Below are positions 36,548-44,132 of a DNA stretch of 64,000 nt, one piece after another. Position numbers and translations under genes: made by a program. The notes under the pieces were generated by a model. That model saw nothing but the letters and a program-made list of their open reading frames with translations, was not told the origin of the DNA and ran no database searches. The stretch is taken from contig JBDVPM010000008.1 in the NCBI GenBank assembly GCA_039968605.1, positions 2,532,968 through 2,596,967 of the forward strand, read 5' to 3'. Each line of letters starts with the position of its first letter. Position 1 is the first letter of the stretch. The DNA is from Alteripontixanthobacter sp. (GTDB lineage: Bacteria > Pseudomonadota > Alphaproteobacteria > Sphingomonadales > Sphingomonadaceae).

Positions 36548-38176
36548 GTGACCCAGACCAATTCTGAGCCGCAAGCAGGCGCGAATTCGACGCCGGCGAT
36601 ACCCGATCCGAATGCACCCGTGCCGCGCTACAGCTGGTATGCGCTGAGCGTTCTGGTCGTCATCTACATATTGAACTTCATCGACCGCCAGATCCTGTCG
36701 ATCTTGGCTAACGATATCAAGGCCGATCTGGGCGTCGATGATGCCTATCTCGGATTCCTTTACGGGACCGCTTTTGCAATCTTCTACGCCTTGTTCGGCA
36801 TTCCGCTCGGCAAGCTGGCGGATAGCTGGAACCGTGTGCGGCTCATGACGGTGGGCCTTACTGTATGGTCGGCGATGACGGCGTTTTCCGGCTTTGCGCA
36901 AAATGCCGCGACCTTGACGGTGGCCCGGATCGGAGTCGGCGTGGGCGAGGCGACCGCCAGCCCTTCAGCCTATTCGCTGATTTCGGACTGGTTCCCTCAG
37001 CGGCTGCGCGCCACGGCGCTCGCGATCTATTCTTCGGGCCTGTACATCGGCGGCGGGATATCGCTCGCCATTGGCGGATTGGTGGTCGAGAATTGGAACG
37101 AGACATTTCCAGACGGCGGACCGCTCGGTTTGGCCGGTTGGCAGGCGGCATTCATTGCAGTGGGCGTGCCTGGCTTGCTGCTGGCGATCTGGGTTGCCAC
37201 ATTGCGAGAGCCGGTACGCGGGGCAATAGACGGTATCCCCACGCCGGAAGAGCCGCATCCGTTTCGCGGTTTCGTACAGGAACTCTACACTGTAATCCCG
37301 CCATTTACCTTCGTTGGCGCGGCGAAGCGTGGACCCGTTGCCTTGGCGATTAATGTGACGGTTTTGCTTGCAGCGATTGGAGTCGCTTTCGGGCTGACGA
37401 ACCTGCTCGATTCCGGTGAGGGCGTGCTTGTTTCCGCCATTACCGATCAGTGGTTGTTCTTGGCCGTCGGCTATTACGCAGTGTTCTGCTGGGCCAGCGC
37501 CTTGCGCAAGCGCGACTATCCAACTTTCGCGCTGACCTGGGGGTCGCCGGCCTTCTTGTGCACGGTTCTGGGATACGGGACCGTGGCCTTCATGGCCTAT
37601 AGTGCATCCTATTGGGGCGCACCCTATGCAGAGCGGACCTTCGAGATTTCCAAGGCCGATCTGGGTTTCTGGCTGGGTGGCGGCGGCGCGGCGGGCGGCT
37701 TCCTTGGCGTCATTCTCGGGGGGCGGATGGCCGATTCGCTGTTTACCCGGTTCAAGTCCGGCCGAATTTGGGTGATCCTGTTCGGGCTGCTCTCGCCAGT
37801 GCCCTTCGCGATCGTCCAATACACTACCGAGAGTATCGTGCTGTTCATGATCTTGAACGTCGTGGTTGGTGCACTTGCGGCATCGGCGCTGGGCGCGGCC
37901 GCTGCGTCCAGCCAAGCTCTGGTCTTGCCGCGGATGCGCGGGCTTGCGACGGCCACCTTTTTCCTCGGGACCACTTTGGTGGGACTGGCCTTGGGCCCTT
38001 ACACTGCGGGGTATGTGTCAGCACGGAATGATGCCGATTTGGGGATCGGTGTTCTCTCGACCCTGTGGATCGTGCCGGTCGGTCTCGTATTCCTGATCGC
38101 GGCGATCCGGCTGGTGCCACGCGCAATGGATACGCTCATCGAAAGAGCCCGCGCTGCCGGGGAATCGATCGCCTAG
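36548..38176 (+). CDS. Major facilitator superfamily transporter, spinster-like
   Basis: The protein has 542 residues from the GTG at 36548, preceded by GGGAAGAG; longer starts fall inside queC. The first TM with 'LNFIDRQILSILA' and the loop 'GKLADSWNRVRLMTVGL' fit the spinster-type MFS group common in sphingomonads. About 12 TM helices are expected. An extra stretch of about 80 residues with two more hydrophobic segments lies between TM6 and TM7 (around VALAINVTVLLAAIG). Substrate unknown; no catabolic genes flank it. Confidence 0.88.
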   Translation: MTQTNSEPQAGANSTPAIPDPNAPVPRYSWYALSVLVVIYILNFIDRQILSILANDIKADLGVDDAYLGFLYGTAFAIFYALFGIPLGKLADSWNRVRLMTVGLTVWSAMTAFSGFAQNAATLTVARIGVGVGEATASPSAYSLISDWFPQRLRATALAIYSSGLYIGGGISLAIGGLVVENWNETFPDGGPLGLAGWQAAFIAVGVPGLLLAIWVATLREPVRGAIDGIPTPEEPHPFRGFVQELYTVIPPFTFVGAAKRGPVALAINVTVLLAAIGVAFGLTNLLDSGEGVLVSAITDQWLFLAVGYYAVFCWASALRKRDYPTFALTWGSPAFLCTVLGYGTVAFMAYSASYWGAPYAERTFEISKADLGFWLGGGGAAGGFLGVILGGRMADSLFTRFKSGRIWVILFGLLSPVPFAIVQYTTESIVLFMILNVVVGALAASALGAAAASSQALVLPRMRGLATATFFLGTTLVGLALGPYTAGYVSARNDADLGIGVLSTLWIVPVGLVFLIAAIRLVPRAMDTLIERARAAGESIA

Positions 38177-38194
38177 CCAGCAGAGTCCGGCAGA

Positions 38195-38731
38195 TTACGT
38201 TCGTTTGAGAACACCGCACGCCACGCGCGAACCCGCTGCACCTGCTGGATCGGTGCGGTAGTCGTCCGGGCCTGCATGGATGACCACCGCCGTGCCGTCG
38301 GCATCGAACAACCAATCCATCACCTGATCGCGATTATTCTCCTCCAGGTCGATCGTAGCCGAAGCCGTCCCGTTGCTGCCCGCAACCAGATTGGGCAGAT
38401 CGCCCAAATGCGGGCCTGCCGGGTCGAGTGTGCCGTGGCTCTTTCCGAGAGGGTTGAGATGACCACCGGCAGACTTGAAGTCCGGGGCGGTGCAAGCTCC
38501 GCTTGTATGCAGATGAAATCCGTGTGGCCCTTGAGAGAGGCCGGTAACCGCTACGGCCAGGGTCAGACTATCGCCAGATCCCAAGACCTGCACAGTTCCC
38601 GCAGGAATACCGTTGGCCAAGTTTAGCCGGGCCGTAGCCAGGCGCTCGGTCGGAAGATCGGCCACGCTCGTGCAGCTTGCCGTAGAGATGCTTGCGAGCA
38701 ATCCAATCCCGCCCAAAATTCCGACCTTCAT
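38195..38731 (-). CDS. sodC: Cu/Zn superoxide dismutase, exported
   Basis: The protein has 178 residues with an N-terminal signal (MKVGILGGIGLLASISTASC), possibly a lipoprotein signal with Cys at 20, although the lipobox is weak. The metal-binding histidines are in GFHLHTSGAC, GGHLNPLGKSHG and VIHAGPDDY, and the disulfide Cys pair is in SGACTAP and VACGVL. It dismutates superoxide in the periplasm. It is downstream of the OmpA gene on the same strand but is separated from it by a terminator, and is convergent with the MFS gene. Confidence 0.94.
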   Translation of the reverse strand: MKVGILGGIGLLASISTASCTSVADLPTERLATARLNLANGIPAGTVQVLGSGDSLTLAVAVTGLSQGPHGFHLHTSGACTAPDFKSAGGHLNPLGKSHGTLDPAGPHLGDLPNLVAGSNGTASATIDLEENNRDQVMDWLFDADGTAVVIHAGPDDYRTDPAGAAGSRVACGVLKRT

Positions 38732-38811
38732 ATTCGCTTACTCCTGAGGTTTGCAGAACAGGGTCTAAGGTAGCCATCAACCAAGGCCGCGCCAACCATT
38801 ATGGCGGACAC

Positions 38812-38840
38812 AAAAAAGGGGCCGGATCTCTCCGGCCCCT
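38812..38840 (-). terminator. Rho-independent terminator after the ompA-family gene
   Basis: On the minus strand AGGGGCCGGA and TCCGGCCCCT pair around a short GAGA loop and are followed by six T (plus-strand A run at 38812-38817). It lies 26 bases beyond the porin stop, shielding sodC from read-through. Confidence 0.85.
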
Positions 38841-38866
38841 CTCTTAAGTCTTCGCTTACGCGAAAA

Positions 38867-40006
38867 TTACATGCCCGAACCCGGACCGTAGGTGATTTCC
38901 ACCCGGCGGTTCTGCAATTCGCGAACACCATCGGCGGTCGGGACGCGCAGTTGCGTTTCGCCGAATGCTTGGCTGGAAATCCGCATATCGGGAATTCCCC
39001 GGGCCGTGAGATATTCACGAACCGAAGAGTTACGACGTTCGGCCAAGCCTTCGTTGTAAGCCATCGAGCCCGAAGTATCGGTGTGACCTGCCAGCATGAC
39101 CGCAGCAGTACCGCACTGAGCGTAAGCCGAGCGAGCATTGTCGAGGATGGTCGCAGCTTCCGGTGTGATATCCGACTGATCCCAGTTGAAGAACACGATG
39201 TACGGCCCACGATTGCACGGCGCGGGAGCCGGCGGCGGCGGAGGAGCCTGAACCACTGGCGGCGGCGGAGGTGCTACCGGCGGAGCCACGACAACCGGCG
39301 GCGGCGGCGGCGGACCACCGAAGTTGAAGGTCAGCGTACCGAGGATCGAGTGCGTACGCACCTTGTCTTCGATATCGCGGCCAGCGGCGTCGATCAGCTG
39401 CACATCGTCATGCGTAAACATGCGATACTTAAGGCCGACATCGATCGTTTCGGTCAGCGGAGCGCGAACACCAGCCAGAACCTGGTAAGCCAGGCCCGTA
39501 TCCGAATCGTCCAGCGAGCGCGGCGTGGTGGTGTTCACCAACACGTCGTAATCCGTCCGAGCGACACCGATACCAGCACCGACGAAGCCCTGCAGGCCAT
39601 CATCCGGACCGAAATCGAACAGGCCGTTCAGGAAAAAGCTGAGCGAGTTCGGATCACCATTTGCCGGGATCTGGCCCAGATTGGATGTAACTCCATTGGT
39701 GCCGGCCGGAACGCCAGTAGCGCCAGCACGCAGCGTATCCAGTTCCCACTCGCGGTAGCTAGCTTCCGCTTCCAGGCGGAACGCACCGAAGTCGTAACCA
39801 ACGAGGCCGCCGAAGTCGTAACCGTAGTCCGAATCCAGTTCGAATGTGTCGATATTGTCGCCGTTGGCGTCCTGGATGTCGAAAGTATTATCTTCCGCGA
39901 TCATTACACCGCCGTCGAGTTCGACATACCATTGACCATCACGAGCGATTGCTGGCGAAGCCAGGGCCGTGGAGGCCATCGCCATTCCTATGACGAGTTT
40001 CCGCAT
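38867..40006 (-). CDS. OmpA-family outer-membrane protein
   Basis: The protein has 379 residues from the ATG at 40006, giving the signal peptide MRKLVIGMAMASTALASPAI. Residues about 25-220 form an OmpW/OmpA-like eight-stranded barrel. A Pro-rich linker (PPPPPPVVVAPPVAPPPP) at about 235-265 leads to the peptidoglycan-binding OmpA-C domain with AGHTDTSGSMAYNEGLAERR and ELQNRRVEI. The conserved Asp and Arg that contact diaminopimelate are present. It links outer membrane and cell wall. A strong terminator suggests high expression. Confidence 0.95.
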   Translation of the reverse strand: MRKLVIGMAMASTALASPAIARDGQWYVELDGGVMIAEDNTFDIQDANGDNIDTFELDSDYGYDFGGLVGYDFGAFRLEAEASYREWELDTLRAGATGVPAGTNGVTSNLGQIPANGDPNSLSFFLNGLFDFGPDDGLQGFVGAGIGVARTDYDVLVNTTTPRSLDDSDTGLAYQVLAGVRAPLTETIDVGLKYRMFTHDDVQLIDAAGRDIEDKVRTHSILGTLTFNFGGPPPPPPVVVAPPVAPPPPPVVQAPPPPPAPAPCNRGPYIVFFNWDQSDITPEAATILDNARSAYAQCGTAAVMLAGHTDTSGSMAYNEGLAERRNSSVREYLTARGIPDMRISSQAFGETQLRVPTADGVRELQNRRVEITYGPGSGM

Positions 40007-40198
40007 TATAAATTTCCCCTTATAGCGAAATTGAGTCACCGATTGGTGGAGTATCTAACTTTTCCCTCCAATGGAGGCAAGCGGGCATTCTCGGGAACTG
40101 TTGCATGAAAGCCTCTGTTTGGGAGTGCTTTTGTATTATTGTTTCCGAAAATCCCCTCCTGGTTAGGCGCAAACGTTCCCAACAGGTGTTAGTTCCCA

Positions 40199-40660
40199 TC
40201 AAACGGTCGGAAAAATCCCCGCTTTCCTGAGGGTTTCGATCAAAAGTCCGAGTGTCTCGCGAGCTTCGTTGTCTACCGTGGTGCCGGCTGTCGGCAGTTC
40301 GGGTGGTTGGGCCGATTGCCAGCTGCCAGCGGCAAAATGCAAAAACTGGCGCGAGGATCGATTGAAAACCCGCATTCCCTCCTGCGCCGCGGTAAAGACC
40401 CACACGCCGGCTTGACGACTGGCCAAGGCAAGATCTTGTCCCGCCCAATCACCCGTAGCGTTTGCTGAAACCAACCAAGCCTGACCATCTTGCGGAGCTG
40501 CGGGCGCGCTTGCCCGCTCCCCTTCGACCGCCGGATGAAGGAGCGCGTCGGACAGGGCGTGCGCCTGATTGACGTAAAACTCCTTTTGCGTCTGACCGGC
40601 GAACAAGAGGGGAAGTCCGAAGCGGGGGGAGGAGGATGTAAAGGTGATCGGCAGGGACAT
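40199..40660 (-). CDS. DUF2793 protein at the end of the GTA cluster
   Basis: The protein has 153 residues. The pattern FGLPLLFAGQTQKEFYVNQAHALSDALLHP is the DUF2793 signature found in phage and GTA tail-associated proteins. The C-terminal half (GVWVFTAAQEGMRVFNRSS) is beta-rich, and a short predicted helix ends the protein. It follows the baseplate gene by 34 bases and is last in the cluster, a typical place for receptor-binding or fibre proteins. That role is inferred. Confidence 0.82.
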   Translation of the reverse strand: MSLPITFTSSSPRFGLPLLFAGQTQKEFYVNQAHALSDALLHPAVEGERASAPAAPQDGQAWLVSANATGDWAGQDLALASRQAGVWVFTAAQEGMRVFNRSSRQFLHFAAGSWQSAQPPELPTAGTTVDNEARETLGLLIETLRKAGIFPTV

Positions 40661-40694
40661 GATTGTTAGCTTTCGTTTATTTGCGAAGAGGCGG

Positions 40695-42881
40695 TCAGAC
40701 GATGGTTGTCAGCAGCAGAGCGCGAGATTTGGCGTGACTGCCAACCTGCCGGACCCATAAGGATTGGCCAGAGTGAGCGGCACGAAGCTCGCTCATTTCG
40801 TCCGCACCGAGATGCAGCGAAGGCTGGCTGACTTGCCATGATCTCGCGGGGCTCTCGACCGCTCCGAGGCCGACCAAATACGCTTCGGATTGCTCGACCA
40901 ATGGCGCGTCAACCTCGTCGGGCCAGTCCCATGCACCGCGCGCGCGCCTTGTCCATCGCAGATCGAGGCTGCCGTCATTCAAAGCGCAAGCAAATGGATG
41001 CACCGGGGCTAGCGGCCGCAAGGTAGCGCCCGGATCGGCAATCGTGGCGAATACCGGTTCCCTGTCACTATTCCCGATAGCAGCAAGAGTGCTATCCGCC
41101 ATCGCCGGAACTTCCAGCGGGTCGAGCGGGATCAGGGTGTTGTCGAGCAGCACTGCCCTTTCGCCGATGGGATGGCCTGATTGCGCAAAATACTCTGTAC
41201 CGCCGCGCCCGCGCAGCAAGCCGGAGAGCCGCCAGCGCAGCGTGTTGGTCTGCGTCGCAACGGCGAATTGCAGAACTTCGCTGCCAATGAGCAAGCGGTT
41301 GGCGCCTCTTGCAAGGCCGATCATCGTGGTCGAGGAAAAGCCTGTGTCGGGCGCTGCCACATCTACGCTGATGGATGCGCCAGGATCGAACAGCATGGAT
41401 GGTGAGGGTGGCAGGGCGTTCGCCAGTTTGCCGAGCGTGCTGCGAACCCGTCCGGTGGTCGTCAGCGGTTGCAACTCGCCGCCGATGTCGGTGAAGATCG
41501 ATGCGCCATTCCAGCCCGGGCCGCCCGCGCTCGCCGCTGCAAATATTGCCCGCGTATCGCTTGCCCCGATTCCGTCCCAGGGCAATTCGAACGCCTCGAG
41601 AAAGGTTTCGCGGGACAGGTCGTCCAGCGGCGGTAGCGCTTGCCCTGCGTCGGCAGATAGCTGCGCGGCCCCGATGGGGGGCAAGCGGTCGAGTTCGAGC
41701 TCCACTCCGCGCGTACGCCATTCCCAGCTGGCAATCCGCCAATGGCCGGGAACGCCGGGCACCCTGACTATCGTGCCCGGGCCAAGTGCCGGGTCGAGTT
41801 CGGCGAGCCTCCACGAAAGACGCTCGCGCCTCCAGGAAGCGCGCTGGGCCGCTGCGCTTACCAACCCGCGCGCCGAACCGGCGTCGAGAGATCCGGGAAA
41901 TTCGAGTATTCGGCTGCGGCCGGGCGGATGCCGACCTTCGGCGCGTTGCAGGCCGGGCTGGTAATCCCGGCTGGTATCGTAATAGCGCAGCCCCTGAGGG
42001 CGATCCTGCTCGTCGGCGTCGCGTTGGCGATTGCGCCCGCTTGGCCCGCCAAAATCCCCTTCTTCCCAAGCCGAAGCGGCGGGAGGCAACGTAACCGGAT
42101 CACCGGCATGCTGTCTGGCATCCGAAAGGGTCAGGCGATCCCCACCCGCATCGATAGCCAACGGATAGACCTGATCGATAGTCGCGAGCGACGCGGAAAG
42201 CGGCCCGCCATCGAAGCTGAAACCGGTGAGTTCGGGGAAAGCGAGATCACTTTGGCTGTCCCCGATCAACGGGGTCACCATCTGGGCGAGTTCGATGGAA
42301 CCATCGTCGGCGACCACTTCGAATGTAAGAGCGGGAATACGGTTGCCGAACTCGGCCAATTGCAAATCTTCGAAAACGACATAGGCGCAACCGCGAAAGG
42401 CGGGGCAAGTAGCCCCTTCACTTCCAGCGATCAGCGGATCGGGCATTTGATCCCGGCGGCCGGAATGGATGCGCAGCGTCCCGCCAACCTTCAGGTCCCC
42501 AGCTTCACCGCGCAGCAGATTGCCATCGGCCCAGATCTGGCGCAGATCGCCGATGGGTCGGCTGGCAAGCGCAACCGCGAAGCTGGTGGAATAGGAGAAG
42601 GTGGTGGTCTTCGGCTTGCCCTTGCCGCCGCTGCTTTCGCGGCTTTCGGCTAAATCGGTCGCCCAAATGATAGTCCCCGGCGCGCGGACACGGCCATGAT
42701 GCCGCGACAGCGGCTGGCCATAGCTGGACGTGGTGATGGCCAGCTCTTTCAGCCGGGGGCCTTCGGCGCTTCCATTGCCGAAAATGGCATTGTCGATCTG
42801 GCTACCGGCAAAGGCGCCGATGGCGCTGCCGATCGGTCCGCCGATCGCGGATCCTACCGTGGACAAAATGAGAGTTGCCAT
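40695..42881 (-). CDS. GTA baseplate/host-specificity protein (gp15-like)
   Basis: The protein has 728 residues from the ATG at 42881 (MATLILSTVGSAIGGPIGSA). The N terminus has Gly/Ala repeats characteristic of GTA gp15 and phage tail megatron-like proteins, followed by LKELAITTSSYGQPLSRHHGRVRAPGTIIWA. Much of the rest is beta-rich. It is shorter than the roughly 1300-residue RcGTA gp15: the long N-terminal TIM-barrel/hydrolase region of that protein is absent here, and a TIM-barrel-like region instead seems to be part of the gp12-like protein. Its role is in the tail tip contacting the recipient. Confidence 0.84.
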   Translation of the reverse strand: MATLILSTVGSAIGGPIGSAIGAFAGSQIDNAIFGNGSAEGPRLKELAITTSSYGQPLSRHHGRVRAPGTIIWATDLAESRESSGGKGKPKTTTFSYSTSFAVALASRPIGDLRQIWADGNLLRGEAGDLKVGGTLRIHSGRRDQMPDPLIAGSEGATCPAFRGCAYVVFEDLQLAEFGNRIPALTFEVVADDGSIELAQMVTPLIGDSQSDLAFPELTGFSFDGGPLSASLATIDQVYPLAIDAGGDRLTLSDARQHAGDPVTLPPAASAWEEGDFGGPSGRNRQRDADEQDRPQGLRYYDTSRDYQPGLQRAEGRHPPGRSRILEFPGSLDAGSARGLVSAAAQRASWRRERLSWRLAELDPALGPGTIVRVPGVPGHWRIASWEWRTRGVELELDRLPPIGAAQLSADAGQALPPLDDLSRETFLEAFELPWDGIGASDTRAIFAAASAGGPGWNGASIFTDIGGELQPLTTTGRVRSTLGKLANALPPSPSMLFDPGASISVDVAAPDTGFSSTTMIGLARGANRLLIGSEVLQFAVATQTNTLRWRLSGLLRGRGGTEYFAQSGHPIGERAVLLDNTLIPLDPLEVPAMADSTLAAIGNSDREPVFATIADPGATLRPLAPVHPFACALNDGSLDLRWTRRARGAWDWPDEVDAPLVEQSEAYLVGLGAVESPARSWQVSQPSLHLGADEMSELRAAHSGQSLWVRQVGSHAKSRALLLTTIV

Positions 42882-42894
42882 GATTATCGCGCTT

Positions 42895-43308
42895 TCAAAA
42901 CGATGATTGGTGCCGCCACTGCCGAACAATCGGCCAGCTGGGGTCCAGCCAGGCTGCGACGACTTTGCGCAGCCCGGCATGGGCGTGGATGAAGCCGCCT
43001 TGCGGTCCGGCAACAAGTAGATGGAATTGTGCGGGACCAGGGCGGACCATCACGATATCACCAGGTTGCCGAGGCCCCGTTGAGCTACGCAGGCCTGATG
43101 CCGGAGCAAACCCCAGATAATGGCCAACATCGGTCGTACGTATCGCGTAACCGCAGGGTGCGCTGACGCGATGGCCGGCCTGTTTCAAAGCCTGCGCCAC
43201 TAGGCCAATGCAATCCAGGCCGAAACGCGGATCGCGTCCGTGGAGCCGGAAAGGTGTTCCGATCAGGCTTTCGGCCTCTCTGGCGATTGCCAGGCCCGGG
43301 GCGCTCAT
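42895..43308 (-). CDS. NlpC/P60-family cell-wall peptidase (GTA gp14-like)
   Basis: The protein has 137 residues. Catalytic Cys is in FGLDCIGLVAQAL (about residue 33) and catalytic His in AQFHLLVAGPQ (about 96), followed by FIHAHAG. This papain-like fold cleaves peptide cross-links. In the RcGTA the equivalent protein sits in the tail tip and is thought to cut the recipient's peptidoglycan during DNA entry. Its start overlaps the gp13-like stop by four bases. Confidence 0.9.
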   Translation of the reverse strand: MSAPGLAIAREAESLIGTPFRLHGRDPRFGLDCIGLVAQALKQAGHRVSAPCGYAIRTTDVGHYLGFAPASGLRSSTGPRQPGDIVMVRPGPAQFHLLVAGPQGGFIHAHAGLRKVVAAWLDPSWPIVRQWRHQSSF

Positions 43309-44132
43309 TGCGCTCCCGGGCGGCGGGTCAGCAGATCGTTGCCGGGCAAATACGGCTCGCCCTGGAAGTTCACGCCATTGCCGAACCGATCCCTGCAGGT
43401 TGCAAATGTATGGTCGCAGCCCTCGCGCAATTCGGCGCGCATGCCGGGAACCAGCGCAGGATCGAGCACCGGATCCAGCACCAGGCCAGCGGCATCGGCG
43501 CTCAGGATATCGAAGCGCAACCCGGCCTGCGGTCCATCGATCCAGCGCAAGGACCCCGCTGCGAAGCGGGCCGGTTGGTCATGTGCGAATTGCACGGCGT
43601 TGGCCGAATGATCGATGGCGGTTGCCGCTGCTTCGGAATCGAACGGAACCGGAGACAGGCCGCAGGCAGCATCGCAGAACCTGGCACGGCAAGTTGGGCT
43701 GGTGCGCGGGATCGGATCGGCTTGCAGGGCCGCCTTGGCCGAGAGCAGATCGGCGAGAAACGTCTCGCTTTCTTCCGCAACCGTACCGATCGAGCCATTA
43801 TAGAGGACGGTGCGTTCCAGGTTTTCCCAATCCACCGCGCCGATTTCCACCCGCGCTGCGTCGAACCGCCCGGCAGCCAGATCGCCTGAAGCGATACTGC
43901 CATGCGACAACGCGCCCTGCATTTCGGCGCTATCATCGGACAAGTCTGCGGTGCGGCGGATGGCCGAGGGCAGGATCCCAGGGGCGGCGCGGTGCAGCAC
44001 CCCGTCAAACCACAGGTCGCGGTCATGGCTGGTGAATCCCAAGGTCACCCCGTCGCGGCGATGGATGCGCCAGAAGGTCGCGACGCCTTCCAGTTCCGAG
44101 GCGAAGAAGACGCGGTGCGTAGCGGCGCTCAT
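43305..44132 (-). CDS. DUF2163 tail hub protein (GTA gp13-like)
   Basis: The protein has 275 residues. The N-terminal DUF2163 part (RVFFASELEGVATFWRIHRRDGVTLGFTSHDRDL) is clear. Five cysteines cluster in the C-terminal half at about residues 148, 153, 157, 239 and 246 (CRARFCDAAC; CDHTFATC). The hub proteins of RcGTA and a related roseophage are reported to bind an iron-sulfur cluster, and this spacing would suit such a site. It links the tail tube to the tail tip. Four-base overlaps connect it to both neighbours. Confidence 0.9.
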   Translation of the reverse strand: MSAATHRVFFASELEGVATFWRIHRRDGVTLGFTSHDRDLWFDGVLHRAAPGILPSAIRRTADLSDDSAEMQGALSHGSIASGDLAAGRFDAARVEIGAVDWENLERTVLYNGSIGTVAEESETFLADLLSAKAALQADPIPRTSPTCRARFCDAACGLSPVPFDSEAAATAIDHSANAVQFAHDQPARFAAGSLRWIDGPQAGLRFDILSADAAGLVLDPVLDPALVPGMRAELREGCDHTFATCRDRFGNGVNFQGEPYLPGNDLLTRRPGAQ

